Positions 22,474 to 30,218 are shown, counted from the stretch's first letter. The stretch: DNA of 36,367 nt from Anaerofilum faecale (GCA_019114265.1 DXFV01000018.1:1-36367), one strand, 5' to 3'. Made by a program: numbers and translations. Notes: generated by a model not told the origin, from the letters alone.

Positions 22474-22738
22474 TTTCGGGGCGCCCTGTGCGCACATCTA
22501 TATATAAACCCGGCCGTTTTGGGGCGGGATGTTTTTGGTCTGACCGCCCATGAACCTGCCGGTCCTCGCATCGGGCGGTGCAGTGAAGGCGCCTTGCCGG
22601 GATGCTTCCCGGCATGCACACGAGGTATATCAAAGAGAAAAGCGTCCGTGCTTTTGTTCGTCCTCTTGATTACAGTTCTTAGTATATGCCACGAGTATGA
22701 AGAAACTATGATGCGGGTTTGAACAGTCCGAGAAATCC

Positions 22739-22756
22739 TGTGAAACCTGTTTCACA
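22739..22756 (+). promoter_or_regulatory. Inverted repeat upstream of queH
   Basis: TGTGAAA (22739-22745) and TTTCACA (22750-22756) are perfect inverted arms around CCTG, 25 bases before the queH start. It could be an operator or leader hairpin. No clear promoter hexamers are visible nearby. Confidence 0.4.
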
Positions 22757-22780
22757 ATTCGCCGAAAGGAGCGTTTTTGT

Positions 22781-23392
22781 ATGGCAAATCCCGTCAACTG
22801 GCAGCGCGAGATGGAAAAAACACTCGCGGGCCTGCCCGAGGGCGCACGCCCGCGGCTGCTGCTGCACGCCTGCTGCGGGCCCTGCTCCAGCGCGGTGCTG
22901 GAACAGCTGCGCCGCCGCTTCGACATCACCATCCTCTACTACAACCCCAACATCTGGCCCGAAGCCGAATACCGCCGCCGCGCCGACGAGCTGGCCGCCT
23001 TTGTGGCCCGCTTTGCGCCGGAGGGGGACGTGAAGCTGGTGGAGGACCGGTATCTCCCGGACGAGTTCTATGCCGCCGCCAGGGGGCTGGAGGAGGAGCC
23101 GGAGCGCGGCGCGCGCTGCACCCGGTGCTATGCCCTGCGGCTGGAGCGGGCGGCGGAATTCGCGGCGCAGCACGGATTCGACTATGTGTGCACCACCCTG
23201 TCCATCAGCCCGCACAAGGACGCCGAGCGCCTGAACCGGCTGGGCATGGCGGCCGCCGAGCGGCATGGGGTGCGCTGGCTGCCGGGTGATTTCAAGAAAA
23301 AAGAGGGCTATAAGCGCAGTTTGCAGCTCTCGTCGGAATATGGGCTGTACCGGCAGGACTACTGCGGGTGCGAGTTCAGCGCGCGGAAATAA
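22781..23392 (+). CDS. queH: Epoxyqueuosine reductase QueH
   Basis: A 203-residue cytosolic enzyme, formerly DUF208, that reduces epoxyqueuosine to queuosine in tRNA; it replaces the unrelated B12-dependent QueG in many Firmicutes. Seen: LLLHACCGPCSS (26-37) with Cys31, Cys32 and Cys35, ITILYYNPNIWPEAEYRRR (49-67), RCTRCYALRL (112-121), and YCGCEFS at the C-terminus. These cysteines bind an iron-sulfur cluster and a second metal in the characterised family. Length is typical. GAAAGGAG lies before the ATG. No other queuosine gene is present. A REP-like element and then a strong terminator follow. Confidence 0.95.
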   Translation: MANPVNWQREMEKTLAGLPEGARPRLLLHACCGPCSSAVLEQLRRRFDITILYYNPNIWPEAEYRRRADELAAFVARFAPEGDVKLVEDRYLPDEFYAAARGLEEEPERGARCTRCYALRLERAAEFAAQHGFDYVCTTLSISPHKDAERLNRLGMAAAERHGVRWLPGDFKKKEGYKRSLQLSSEYGLYRQDYCGCEFSARK

Positions 23393-23412
23393 GCACCGGC
23401 GGGGCCCGCTAA

Positions 23413-23580
23413 AGGCTTCCCCCCTGGGGGGAAGCTGTGGCCGGATGGCGGCTGATGAGGGGAGGGCTTGTCCCTTTGCGCCGAGCGATGGGTGCAGAGA
23501 AAAGGGGAAAGACTCGACCTCATCCGCCCTCTTCGAGGGCGCCTTCCCCTGCCAGGGGAAGGCGTTCGGGCAGCGCAGAT
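23413..23580 (+). repeat. REP-like palindromic element, copy C (modules in swapped order)
   Basis: The second-half module (GGCTTCCCCCCTGGGGGGAAGC to GGCTGATGAGGGG, 23413-23462) comes first, then about 45 unique bases, then the first-half module (TCGACCTCATCCGCC to CCAGGGGAAGGCG, 23513-23563). A tail CAGCGCAGATCATCCCGTTTTCGACAAG-like stretch resembles the tail of copy A. Relative to copies A and D the halves are permuted. Confidence 0.75.
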
Positions 23581-23601
23581 CATCCCGTTTTCGACAAGCG
23601 G

Positions 23602-23634
23602 AAGCCCGGCGGCAAAGCCGCCGGGCTTTTTTTG
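23602..23634 (+). terminator. Strong terminator after queH
   Basis: AAGCCCGGCGGC (23602-23613) pairs with GCCGCCGGGCTT (23617-23628) around AAA, then TTTTTTGTTG. It precedes the metG promoter directly. Confidence 0.9.
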
Positions 23635-23663
23635 TTGCACTTTGCGCCGGGGTGCTTTATAAT
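23635..23663 (+). promoter_or_regulatory. Promoter of metG-tatD
   Basis: TTGCAC (23635-23640), 17-base spacer, TATAAT (23658-23663). The -35 lies within the tail of the queH terminator. The leader to the metG ATG is only about 70 bases, too short for a T-box. Confidence 0.85.
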
Positions 23664-23739
23664 ATACAATGTATTGTTCTGCCGCGGCGCGCTTTCATTC
23701 GGCGCGAATTTTTTTGCGGCGGGAAAGGAAGATGGATTC

Positions 23740-25719
23740 ATGGAAAACAAAAAATTCTACATCACCACCCCCATCTACTACCCCAGCGACAAGCTGCACA
23801 TCGGCCACAGCTACACCACCGTGGCCTGCGACGCGCTGGCTCGTTATAAGCGGATGCAGGGCTATGACGTGATGTTCCTCACCGGCACCGACGAGCACGG
23901 CCAGAAGATCCAGGACAAGGCCGCCGCCAAGGGCGTGACGCCGCAGCAGTATGTGGACGAGATCGTGGCCGGCATCAAAGAGCTGTGGAAGCTGATGAAC
24001 ATCTCGAACGACCGCTTTGTCCGCACCACCGACCCCTACCACGTCGAGACCGTGCAGAAGATCTTCAAGCGGCTGTACGAGCAGGGCGACATCTACAAGG
24101 GCTGCTACAAGGGCCACTACTGCAAGCCCTGCGAGAGCTTCTGGACCGACAGCCAGCTGAAGGACGGCAAATGCCCCGACTGCGGCGGCGACGTGTACGA
24201 GGCCGAGGAGGAGGCGTACTTCTTCCGCACCAGCAAATACGCCGAGCGCCTCCTGAAGCTGTATGAGGAAGTCCCCGATTTCATCCAGCCGGAGACCCGC
24301 AAAAACGAGATGATCGCCTTCATCAACCAGGGCCTGCAGGACACCTGTGTCTCCCGCACCAGCGTGAAATGGGGCATCCCGGTGGACTTCGACCCCAGCC
24401 ACACCGTCTATGTGTGGGTGGACGCTCTGTCCAACTACATCTCGGCGCTGGGCTACGGCAACGACGCCTACGCCGACTACGAGAAATATTGGCCGGCCGA
24501 CCTGCATATGGTGGGCAAGGAGATCCTTCGCTTCCACACCATCATCTGGCCCGCCATGCTGATGGCGCTCGACCTGCCGCTGCCCCGCCGGGTGTTCGGC
24601 CACGGCTGGCTGCTGCTGGACGGCGGCAAGATGAGCAAATCCAAGGGCAACGTGGTGGACCCGGTGGTCCTGTGCAGCCGCTACGGCGTGGACGCCATCC
24701 GCTACTTCCTGCTGCGCGAGATCCCCTTCGGCAACGACGGCATCTTCTCCAACGAAGCGCTCATCAACCGCATCAACGCCGACCTCGCCAACGACCTGGG
24801 CAACCTGCTGTCCCGCACCGTGTCGATGGTGGAGAAATACTTCGGCGGCACCCTGCCAGACGCCTCCGGCCGCGCCGAGGGCGACTTCGACGCCGAGCTG
24901 CGCGAGGTGATCTGCGCCATGCCCGAAAAGGTGACCGGCTGCATGGATAAGCTGCTGATCCCGCAGGCGCTGGCCGAGATCTTCCGCGGCATCCAGCGCG
25001 CCAACAAGTACATCGACGAGACCGCGCCCTGGCAGCTGGCCAAGGACGAGGCCAACCGCGCCCGCCTGGCCGGCGTGATGTACAACCTGTGCGAGAGCCT
25101 GCGCTTTGCCGCCACCCTGCTGCTGCCCTTCCTGCCCGACACCGCGCCCAAGATGGCCGCGCAGCTGGGCATCGACGCCGCCGCCCTCTCTTACTCGAAC
25201 CTCACCTTCGGCGCCCCCGCCGCCTACACCGTGCACAAGGGCGATCCCCTCTTCCCCCGCATCGACGCCGCCAAGGAGCTGGCCGAGCTGGCCGCGGCCG
25301 ACGAGGAAAAGCGCAAGGCCGCCGAGGCCGAAGCCGCCCGCAAGGCCGCCGAGGAGGCCGCGAAGGCCCAGCCCATCGAGCACCTGCCCGAGATCGCCTT
25401 CGACGACTTCTGCAAGGTGGAGATGCGCGTGGCCCGTGTGACCGCCTGCGAGAAGCTGAAGGAGAGCAAGAAGCTGCTGCTGCTGCGCCTGTTCGACGGC
25501 GAGCGCGAGCGCACCATCCTGTCCGGCATCGCCAAGTGGTACGAGCCGGAGGACCTGATCGGCAAAAACGTGGGCATCGTGGCCAACCTCGCCCCGCGCC
25601 CCATGCTGAAAGGCAAATACGTCAGCGAGGGCATGGTGATGGCGGCCGATCTGCCGGACGGCGGCGCCTCGGTGGCCTTCTTCCCGGACGACGTGCTGCC
25701 CGGCAGCGCCATCCACTAA
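23740..25719 (+). CDS. metG: Methionyl-tRNA synthetase with C-terminal tRNA-binding domain
   Basis: A 659-residue class I synthetase. The start at 23740 (MENKKFYITTPIYYPSDKLH) follows AAAGGAAG and begins directly with the Rossmann strand. Seen: HIGH (residues 20-23, DKLHIGHSYTT), FLTGTDEHGQKIQ, a zinc knuckle with CKPC and CPDC (about 128-147), KMSKSKGN (about 299-306), the anticodon-binding helical domain, an Ala/Glu/Lys-rich linker (about 515-548), and a C-terminal EMAPII/Trbp111-like domain (FDDFCKVEMRVARVTACEKL and NLAPRPMLKGKYVSEGM). This is the Bacillus-type layout with a fused dimerising tRNA-binding domain. tatD follows after 12 bases. Confidence 0.97.
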   Translation: MENKKFYITTPIYYPSDKLHIGHSYTTVACDALARYKRMQGYDVMFLTGTDEHGQKIQDKAAAKGVTPQQYVDEIVAGIKELWKLMNISNDRFVRTTDPYHVETVQKIFKRLYEQGDIYKGCYKGHYCKPCESFWTDSQLKDGKCPDCGGDVYEAEEEAYFFRTSKYAERLLKLYEEVPDFIQPETRKNEMIAFINQGLQDTCVSRTSVKWGIPVDFDPSHTVYVWVDALSNYISALGYGNDAYADYEKYWPADLHMVGKEILRFHTIIWPAMLMALDLPLPRRVFGHGWLLLDGGKMSKSKGNVVDPVVLCSRYGVDAIRYFLLREIPFGNDGIFSNEALINRINADLANDLGNLLSRTVSMVEKYFGGTLPDASGRAEGDFDAELREVICAMPEKVTGCMDKLLIPQALAEIFRGIQRANKYIDETAPWQLAKDEANRARLAGVMYNLCESLRFAATLLLPFLPDTAPKMAAQLGIDAAALSYSNLTFGAPAAYTVHKGDPLFPRIDAAKELAELAAADEEKRKAAEAEAARKAAEEAAKAQPIEHLPEIAFDDFCKVEMRVARVTACEKLKESKKLLLLRLFDGERERTILSGIAKWYEPEDLIGKNVGIVANLAPRPMLKGKYVSEGMVMAADLPDGGASVAFFPDDVLPGSAIH

Positions 25720-25731
25720 GGGAAACTGTCT

Positions 25732-26532
25732 ATGTATCGCAATATTTTTGACACCCACGCCCACTACACCAGCCGCTGGTTCCGCGCCGACCGCCCCGAG
25801 CTGCTGAGCGTGCTGCCCTGGCTGGGGGTGGAGGCGGTCGTCGACTGCGGCACCGACTACGACTCCACGCTGCAGAGCATCGCGCTGGCCGAGCGGTATC
25901 CGTGGATCTACACCGCCGCCGGTATCCACCCCGAAAGCATCATCGAGGAGGACGCCTCCACCAACGCCCGCTTCGGCGGCGACTGGAAAGCCGAGATGGA
26001 CGCCATCCGCCCGCTGTATTCCCACCCCAAGGTGGTGGCGGTGGGCGAGGTGGGGCTGGACTACCACTGGCCGGTCCCCAAAGACGCCCAGCTGGCGATG
26101 TTCGAGGCGCACCTGCAGCTGGCGCTGGAGCTGGATATGCCCATCATCGTGCACGACCGCGAGGCCCACGCCGACACCTACGCCCTGCTGGCGAAATACC
26201 GCCCCAGGGGCGTGGTGCACTGCTATTCCGGCTCGGCCGAGGACGCGGTGCGCCTGGTGGAGCAGGGGATGTACATCGGCTTCACCGGGGCATGCACCTT
26301 CAAGGGGGCAAAGCGGGCGCTGAAGGCCATCGAGGCCATCCCGGCCGACCGGCTGCTGCTGGAAACCGACTGCCCCTACATGGCCCCCACCCCCCACCGC
26401 GGCAAGCGCTGCGATTCCTCCCTGATCCCCTTCACCGCCGAGGTGATGGCCCGGGTCAAGGGAATGGATGTGCAGCAGATGCTGGATATCACCTGCGCCA
26501 ACGCCGCCCGGCTGTTCGGCGTGAACATCTGA
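25732..26532 (+). CDS. tatD: TatD-family metal-dependent hydrolase (DNase)
   Basis: A 266-residue TIM-barrel amidohydrolase-like nuclease. Seen: metal ligands in FDTHAHY (6-12), IHPESI, VGEVGLDYHW (about 103-112) with the metal-bridging Glu, IIVHDREAHAD, VVHCYSGS (about 162-169), and LLLETDCPYMAPTPHRGKR (about 206-224) with the catalytic Asp. It probably trims DNA 3' ends in repair or apoptosis-like breakdown. It follows metG by 12 bases, the same metS-tatD order as in Bacillus. The ribosome site (AAGGGAAA) is weak, so coupling to metG translation is likely. Confidence 0.95.
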   Translation: MYRNIFDTHAHYTSRWFRADRPELLSVLPWLGVEAVVDCGTDYDSTLQSIALAERYPWIYTAAGIHPESIIEEDASTNARFGGDWKAEMDAIRPLYSHPKVVAVGEVGLDYHWPVPKDAQLAMFEAHLQLALELDMPIIVHDREAHADTYALLAKYRPRGVVHCYSGSAEDAVRLVEQGMYIGFTGACTFKGAKRALKAIEAIPADRLLLETDCPYMAPTPHRGKRCDSSLIPFTAEVMARVKGMDVQQMLDITCANAARLFGVNI

Positions 26533-26553
26533 AACAACAGGAGGACTGCAACT

Positions 26554-26781
26554 ATGAAAGCCCGTATCCCCATGCACCGCGAATTCATCATCGATTTCGG
26601 CAAAGACAGCGACGAGGCCCGCAACGAGGAGGCCTGGCAGAAGCTGAACCAGATCCTGGAGGACTACAAGAAGGAGGGCAAGTCTGTCTACACCCCCACC
26701 TTCATCGAGGACAACGAGGAGAAGGTGAAGGCGCTGCAGGCCGAGTATGGCTTCACCTACACCGTGGAACTGGTAAAATAA
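26554..26781 (+). CDS. Small charged protein of unknown function
   Basis: A 75-residue protein, MKARIPMHREFIIDFGKDSD at the N-terminus and FTYTVELVK at the end. About one third of residues are charged, with two likely helices (RNEEAWQKLNQILEDYKKEG and DNEEKVKALQAEYG) between beta strands, giving a beta-alpha-alpha-beta-like plan. There is no cysteine, no signal and no membrane segment. CAGGAGG precedes the ATG, 21 bases after tatD, so it is probably cotranscribed with metG-tatD. I do not recognise the family. Confidence 0.75.
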   Translation: MKARIPMHREFIIDFGKDSDEARNEEAWQKLNQILEDYKKEGKSVYTPTFIEDNEEKVKALQAEYGFTYTVELVK

Positions 26782-26823
26782 GCGGCGGAAGCCCTTTGCA
26801 GGCATCCCACACAACAGACAGAA

Positions 26824-26854
26824 AAGGGCCGCCCCCGCTTGTACAAGCGGGGGC
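26824..26854. terminator. Bidirectional terminator between converging genes
   Basis: A 24-base perfect palindrome (26831-26854, GCCCCCGCTTGT and its complement). On the minus strand it is followed by GGCCCTTTTCTGTCTG, serving hsp20; on plus it ends the metG operon, with only a weak T-tract. Confidence 0.75.
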
Positions 26855-26878
26855 AGCCTGCGGTTTGGAGAGAACCGG

Positions 26879-27322
26879 TCATTCAATGGCGATCAGCGTG
26901 CTCTGGGGCAGCTGCTTCGGCGCCTGTTTGGGCAGCGAGATCTTCAGGATGCCGTCCTCATACTTGGCCGACACGTCCTTCGGCTGCACGTCGCCCACAT
27001 AGAAGCTGCGGCTGCAGGCGCCCACATAGCGCTCCTGCCGGATGTATCTGCCTTCCTTGTCCTTCTGGTCGCGGTCCAGACCCTTGGAGGCGCTGACGGT
27101 CAGGTAGCCGTCCTTCAGGTCCAGCTTCACCTCGTCCTTCTTGAAGCCAGGCAGGTCGATGTCCAGCTCGTAGGTGGAATCGGTCTCGCGCACATCGGTT
27201 TTCATCATGTTCTTGGCATGCTTGCCGTATAGCGCATTGCGGCTGTTCCACATGGGGATCATCGCAAAATCGTCGTTGAAGAAATCATCAAACAGGTTTT
27301 CACCAAAAATGCTGGGCAACAT
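26879..27322 (-). CDS. Small heat-shock protein, Hsp20/alpha-crystallin family
   Basis: A 147-residue cytosolic holdase chaperone that binds unfolding proteins without ATP. Seen: a hydrophobic, Phe-rich N-terminal arm (LPSIFGENLFDDFFNDDFAM), then the alpha-crystallin domain (about 40-133) with ELDIDLPGFKKDEVKLDLKD, LTVSAS, RQERYVGACSRSFYVG and the conserved GILKISLPK (123-131), and a short tail. Two Cys or none is usual; one Cys is present here. GGAGGAATGACTT precedes the ATG. Its promoter carries a CIRCE operator, so it belongs to the HrcA heat-shock regulon. Confidence 0.95.
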   Translation of the reverse strand: MLPSIFGENLFDDFFNDDFAMIPMWNSRNALYGKHAKNMMKTDVRETDSTYELDIDLPGFKKDEVKLDLKDGYLTVSASKGLDRDQKDKEGRYIRQERYVGACSRSFYVGDVQPKDVSAKYEDGILKISLPKQAPKQLPQSTLIAIE

Positions 27323-27399
27323 AAGTCATTCCTCCGTTTCGTTGCTTATCTTATGCCCTGCGGGGAGGCCCCTGGGGGCCTTTCCTTTGGAACACCTAC

Positions 27400-27442
27400 A
27401 GTATACATCCGATTTTTAGCACTGTCAAGTGTAGAGTGCTAA
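27400..27442 (-). promoter_or_regulatory. hsp20 promoter with CIRCE operator (HrcA site)
   Basis: Minus strand promoter: TTGACA (27423-27428), 17-base spacer, TATACT (27400-27405). CIRCE (TTAGCACTC-N9-GAGTGCTAA) is matched at 27416-27442 as TTAGCACTG-N9-GAGTGCTAA, with one mismatch in 18, and covers the -35 box. HrcA bound there would block transcription until heat shock. Confidence 0.92.
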
Positions 27443-27488
27443 TTTTAACAAAAGAAACACATTCTATTCATAAATTGTGCGATTTTCC

Positions 27489-27517
27489 GCCGGGCAGGCC
27501 GGAGAAGCCTGCCCGGC
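27489..27517. other. Hairpin upstream of the transglutaminase-like gene
   Basis: GCCGGGCAGGC (27489-27499) pairs with GCCTGCCCGGC (27507-27517) around CGGAGAA. No U-run follows on either strand. It would lie in the 5' leader of the plus-strand gene if transcription starts near 27475 from the weak pair TTAACA (27445-27450) and TCATAA (27468-27473). The interval 27443-27585 holds nothing else. Confidence 0.4.
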
Positions 27518-27585
27518 ATAGAATAAAAAGAAACGTCATATCGTATATATAAGAGTGCCGCGTCCGGCGGCAAAGGAGGGAAAGG

Positions 27586-28884
27586 ATGAGAGCAAAGCAT
27601 TGGACAAGAAATCTGGCGGCAGTTCTGCTGACCCTGTGTTTAGCACTCTGCATGTGCAGCTGCTATCAAGGAAGGCGGAGCGCGGCACAGGCGCAGGCGG
27701 GCAGCGGGACAGCGTCGGTCCGGCGGCGTCCCGCGCCCGAGCAGCCCACCGGGGGCCTGGATTCCGGCGAGGTGATCGAAAGCCGCCGTGCCGCCGCGGC
27801 GCAGGACGCCGCCAAACGGCAGGCGGGACGCCGGCAGGGCAGCAGCGACGACCTGCAGCCCACCCCAACGCCGACGCCCGCCGCCACCGCCGCCCCGCAG
27901 TCCACCCCAACGCCGACGCCCGTCTCCACCGCCGCCCCGCAGCCGGAACAGCCGGCGGTGTACCGGCAGGTGGTCGAGGGGCTGCGCGAGGCCGCCTATC
28001 CGCTGCATCTGGAATGCAGCTATGAGGAGTTTCTGGAGGCGTACACGCTGGTGCAGCAGGACCCGGCGTTTTTCTGGGTGCGCGGATACGAGGCCAGCTA
28101 CACCTCCACCGAGGTGGACGTCTACTTCCTCTACACCCACGACACCCCGCAGGCGATCGCCGAAGCACAGCAGCGCATCGACGCCGTGGCGGCGGAATTC
28201 CTGGCGGGAGTTCCGGCCGACGCCTCGGCGCAGGACAAGGCGCTGTATCTGCACGACTGGCTGATCGAGCACATCGAGTATGTGTCGGACGGAGGATGGA
28301 ACGACCAGACCCTGTATGGGGCGCTGGCGGAGGGAGAGAGCGTCTGTGCCGGGTTCAGCCAGGCGTTCACCTATCTGGGGCGCAGGATGGGTCTGGAGGC
28401 CTACACCATTATCGGATATGCCAGCGAAGAGCCGGTGACCACCACCGGCAACGAGCCGAACCACTCCTGGAACGCCGTCACCATCGACGGTTCCACCCGC
28501 TATTTCGACCCCACCTGGGACAACACCGACCGCACCGATGCCGCAGGACGGGAGTATGTGCCCCATATGTGGTGCGGCGTGCCGCTGGAGGAGATGGAGC
28601 AGACCCACGCCGCGCAGAACAGCGCCGACCTCCGCCCCACCACCGACGGCGGCGGGGACTATTTTGCCGCCCACGGCTATGCGCCCGAGACCTTCCAGGT
28701 GGAGCAGGCGGCCGCACTGTACCGGCAGCAGGCACAGCAGGGAAAGAACGTGCTGGAACTGCGCTTCCCCAGCGCGGCGGTGTTTGAGCAGGCCCGGGCG
28801 CAGGTGGCCCAGCTGTCCGCCCAGGTGGAAGCGTCCTCCTATGGCATCCACGAAAGCCGCCGGGTGCTGTATTTCTGGGTCTGA
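27586..28884 (+). CDS. Lipoprotein with transglutaminase-like (cysteine protease fold) domain
   Basis: A 432-residue exported protein. Its signal peptide ends LCMCSC with a plausible lipobox and Cys26 as lipid anchor. A low-complexity linker follows (27-125), including two tandem 14-residue Pro/Thr units (92-119). The C-terminal part holds a transglutaminase-like core: Cys254 in ESVCAGFSQAF, His293 in NHSWNAV and Asp308 in YFDPTWDN form the expected triad. YLHDWLIEHIEY (221-232) is the usual helix before it. Members act on envelope peptides or proteins as proteases or cross-linkers. It converges on the tubulin/actin-like operon and might act on its exported component, though nothing shows this. 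AAAGGAGGG precedes the ATG. Confidence 0.88.
   Translation: MRAKHWTRNLAAVLLTLCLALCMCSCYQGRRSAAQAQAGSGTASVRRRPAPEQPTGGLDSGEVIESRRAAAAQDAAKRQAGRRQGSSDDLQPTPTPTPAATAAPQSTPTPTPVSTAAPQPEQPAVYRQVVEGLREAAYPLHLECSYEEFLEAYTLVQQDPAFFWVRGYEASYTSTEVDVYFLYTHDTPQAIAEAQQRIDAVAAEFLAGVPADASAQDKALYLHDWLIEHIEYVSDGGWNDQTLYGALAEGESVCAGFSQAFTYLGRRMGLEAYTIIGYASEEPVTTTGNEPNHSWNAVTIDGSTRYFDPTWDNTDRTDAAGREYVPHMWCGVPLEEMEQTHAAQNSADLRPTTDGGGDYFAAHGYAPETFQVEQAAALYRQQAQQGKNVLELRFPSAAVFEQARAQVAQLSAQVEASSYGIHESRRVLYFWV
27859..27942 (+). repeat. Two tandem 42-bp units inside the lipoprotein linker
   Basis: Units 27859-27900 and 27901-27942 are near-identical and encode PTPTPTPAATAAPQ and STPTPTPVSTAAPQ. Their number is likely to vary between strains. 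Confidence 0.85.
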
Positions 28885-28908
28885 CCGCGGCCCCCTCGAT
28901 CCATACAA

Positions 28909-28968
28909 AAAGGCTGCCGCCTTCCCGGCGCACAGAGCGTTGGGAAGGCGGCAGCCTTTGTTTGTTTG
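28909..28968 (+). terminator. Terminator after the transglutaminase-like gene
   Basis: An 18-bp perfect stem (28909-28926 with 28942-28959) and a 15-base loop, followed by GTTTGTTTGAAAA. Outer AAA/TTT pairs make it usable from both sides. Confidence 0.88.
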
Positions 28969-28991
28969 AAAAGCGGTTTGGCGGGGGCCGG

Positions 28992-29104
28992 AAAGCTTCC
29001 CCCTCATCAGCCGCTGCGCGGCAGCTTCCCCCCAGGGGGGAAGCCAACGGTCTTCCCCTGGCTGGGAAGGTGCCCCGCAACGCGGGGCGGATGAGGTCGA
29101 AGCC
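28992..29104 (-). repeat. REP-like palindromic element, copy D
   Basis: It is the reverse complement of copy A in full: from the minus strand, TTCGACCTCATCCGCCCCGC, a GC hairpin, CACCTTCCC...GGGGAAG, CGTTGGCTTCCCCCC-GGGGGGAAGCTG, a short GCCGCGCAGCGGC hairpin and TGATGAGGGGGAAGC. It lies between a terminator and the stop of the operon gene at 29157. The piece 29105-29156 has only a small GCCGGT-TTC-ACCGGC hairpin. Confidence 0.8.
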
Positions 29105-29156
29105 GAGCCGCTTGCACAGGCCTGCCGGTTTCACCGGCAAACGCTGCCTTGCGGGA

Positions 29157-30206
29157 TCACGCGCGGAAGTGGACCTCGCCCTTCTGCAGCACCGTCACGC
29201 GGCCGCCGACGCTCACCGAACGGGGGTCCAGCCGGGCCGGGGAGACCATCCTGTCGAAGAACAGGAAGGAGGGAAACTGCGAGAGATTCTGCGGGGTCAG
29301 CTGCCGTCCGCCCAGATAGACGTCGAACAGATCGAGGAACCCGGAACTCAGCAGGCTGGCAGTGTTCTTGCGCAGGCCGGCATAGAGCTGCTCGTTCAGG
29401 CGGGCGGTGTTGTCGGTGTAGACCTCGATGCTCTTGTCGCCGCAGGAGGCGTCCTCGTAATAGAGCAGGGCGGTGTTGTTGTTGGCGATGTTCTGGCGGC
29501 CCACGATGTACAGGCCGCGGGCGGAGACCGCCGAAGCCGGGCGGGAGACCGTCTCGGCGGGGGCTGCGGGGGCTGCGGGGGCCGCGGGGGTAGCCGGCGC
29601 GGCCGGCTGGGCGGCGCGGGGCTGAGAGGGAGCAGAGGGGGAGCGCAGCGTCTCGGCCAGCGGCTGAGACGACAGCTGGGCCACCTGCTGCTCCATCTGG
29701 CGCACCATCGCGGTGAGCTGCTCCAGCTCATCCCGCTCGGCGCGGGAGCGGCGGGACATCTTTTTGATGCCGAAGATGGCCAGCACCGCCGACACGCCCA
29801 CCGCCGCCATGCTCAGCACCAGCGCCGCGGCGCTGAGCGCCAGGCTGGCCTTCCCGCCGGATCCGGCTTCGGGGTCGGCCGGTTCGGAGACCGGCGGCAG
29901 CGGGGTGGCGGGGACCGAAGCGGGCGCCGAGGGATCCCCTTCGCCGGACGGCACGGTGAGCGCCGACCCCGGCTGGGAGCCGGAGGAAGCCGCTGCGGAA
30001 GAGGAATCCAGCGGGTCGGCCGGGTCAGTCGGGTCGGACGAGCCGGCCGGGACGGACAGGCTGTCGGAGGAAGGCAGCGAGCCGGTGGCGGCGGGATCGG
30101 AGGGCTCGGCGGTGAACGGGGCCGCCGATACCGTCAGGCAGCAGATCGCCGCCGCAAGCAGCGCCGTCAGCGGCGCAAGCAGGAATTTGGTGTGTTTTGC
30201 GGTCAT
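29157..30206 (-). CDS. Exported, membrane-anchored Ser/Pro/Ala-rich protein of the tubulin/actin-like operon
   Basis: A 349-residue protein, family not recognised. Order of parts: signal peptide (1-28, ending TVSA); a Ser/Pro/Asp/Ala-rich disordered stretch (29-115); one membrane helix (about 119-147, ALSAAALVLSMAAVGVSAVL) followed at once by a basic cluster KKMSRRSRAERD, which places what follows in the cytosol; a coiled coil (about 157-182, LEQLTAMVRQMEQQVAQLSS); a Pro/Ala linker (188-222); and a C-terminal globular domain (about 228-349) with YIVGRQNIANNNTALLYYED. The topology suggests an outer tether and an inner docking domain for the cytosolic NTPases made by the same operon. It starts 12 bases after the actin-like gene, with AAGGAGGG overlapping that stop. 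Confidence 0.8.
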   Translation of the reverse strand: MTAKHTKFLLAPLTALLAAAICCLTVSAAPFTAEPSDPAATGSLPSSDSLSVPAGSSDPTDPADPLDSSSAAASSGSQPGSALTVPSGEGDPSAPASVPATPLPPVSEPADPEAGSGGKASLALSAAALVLSMAAVGVSAVLAIFGIKKMSRRSRAERDELEQLTAMVRQMEQQVAQLSSQPLAETLRSPSAPSQPRAAQPAAPATPAAPAAPAAPAETVSRPASAVSARGLYIVGRQNIANNNTALLYYEDASCGDKSIEVYTDNTARLNEQLYAGLRKNTASLLSSGFLDLFDVYLGGRQLTPQNLSQFPSFLFFDRMVSPARLDPRSVSVGGRVTVLQKGEVHFRA

Positions 30207-30218
30207 GGTTTGCCCTCC

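Noticed and set aside
22388..22633. N-terminal extension of the DUF896 protein
   Set aside because: The family length is about 65-75 residues and AAGGAGGG marks the start at 22387; the upstream frame crosses the promoter.
23640..23739. T-box riboswitch before metG
   Set aside because: The leader after the promoter is only about 70 bases with no T-box sequence TGGNACCGCG and no antiterminator.
23695..26886. 1063-codon open frame on the minus strand opposite metG and tatD
   Set aside because: It runs through two genes and an intergenic region without any recognisable domain, as expected for antisense of codon-biased genes.
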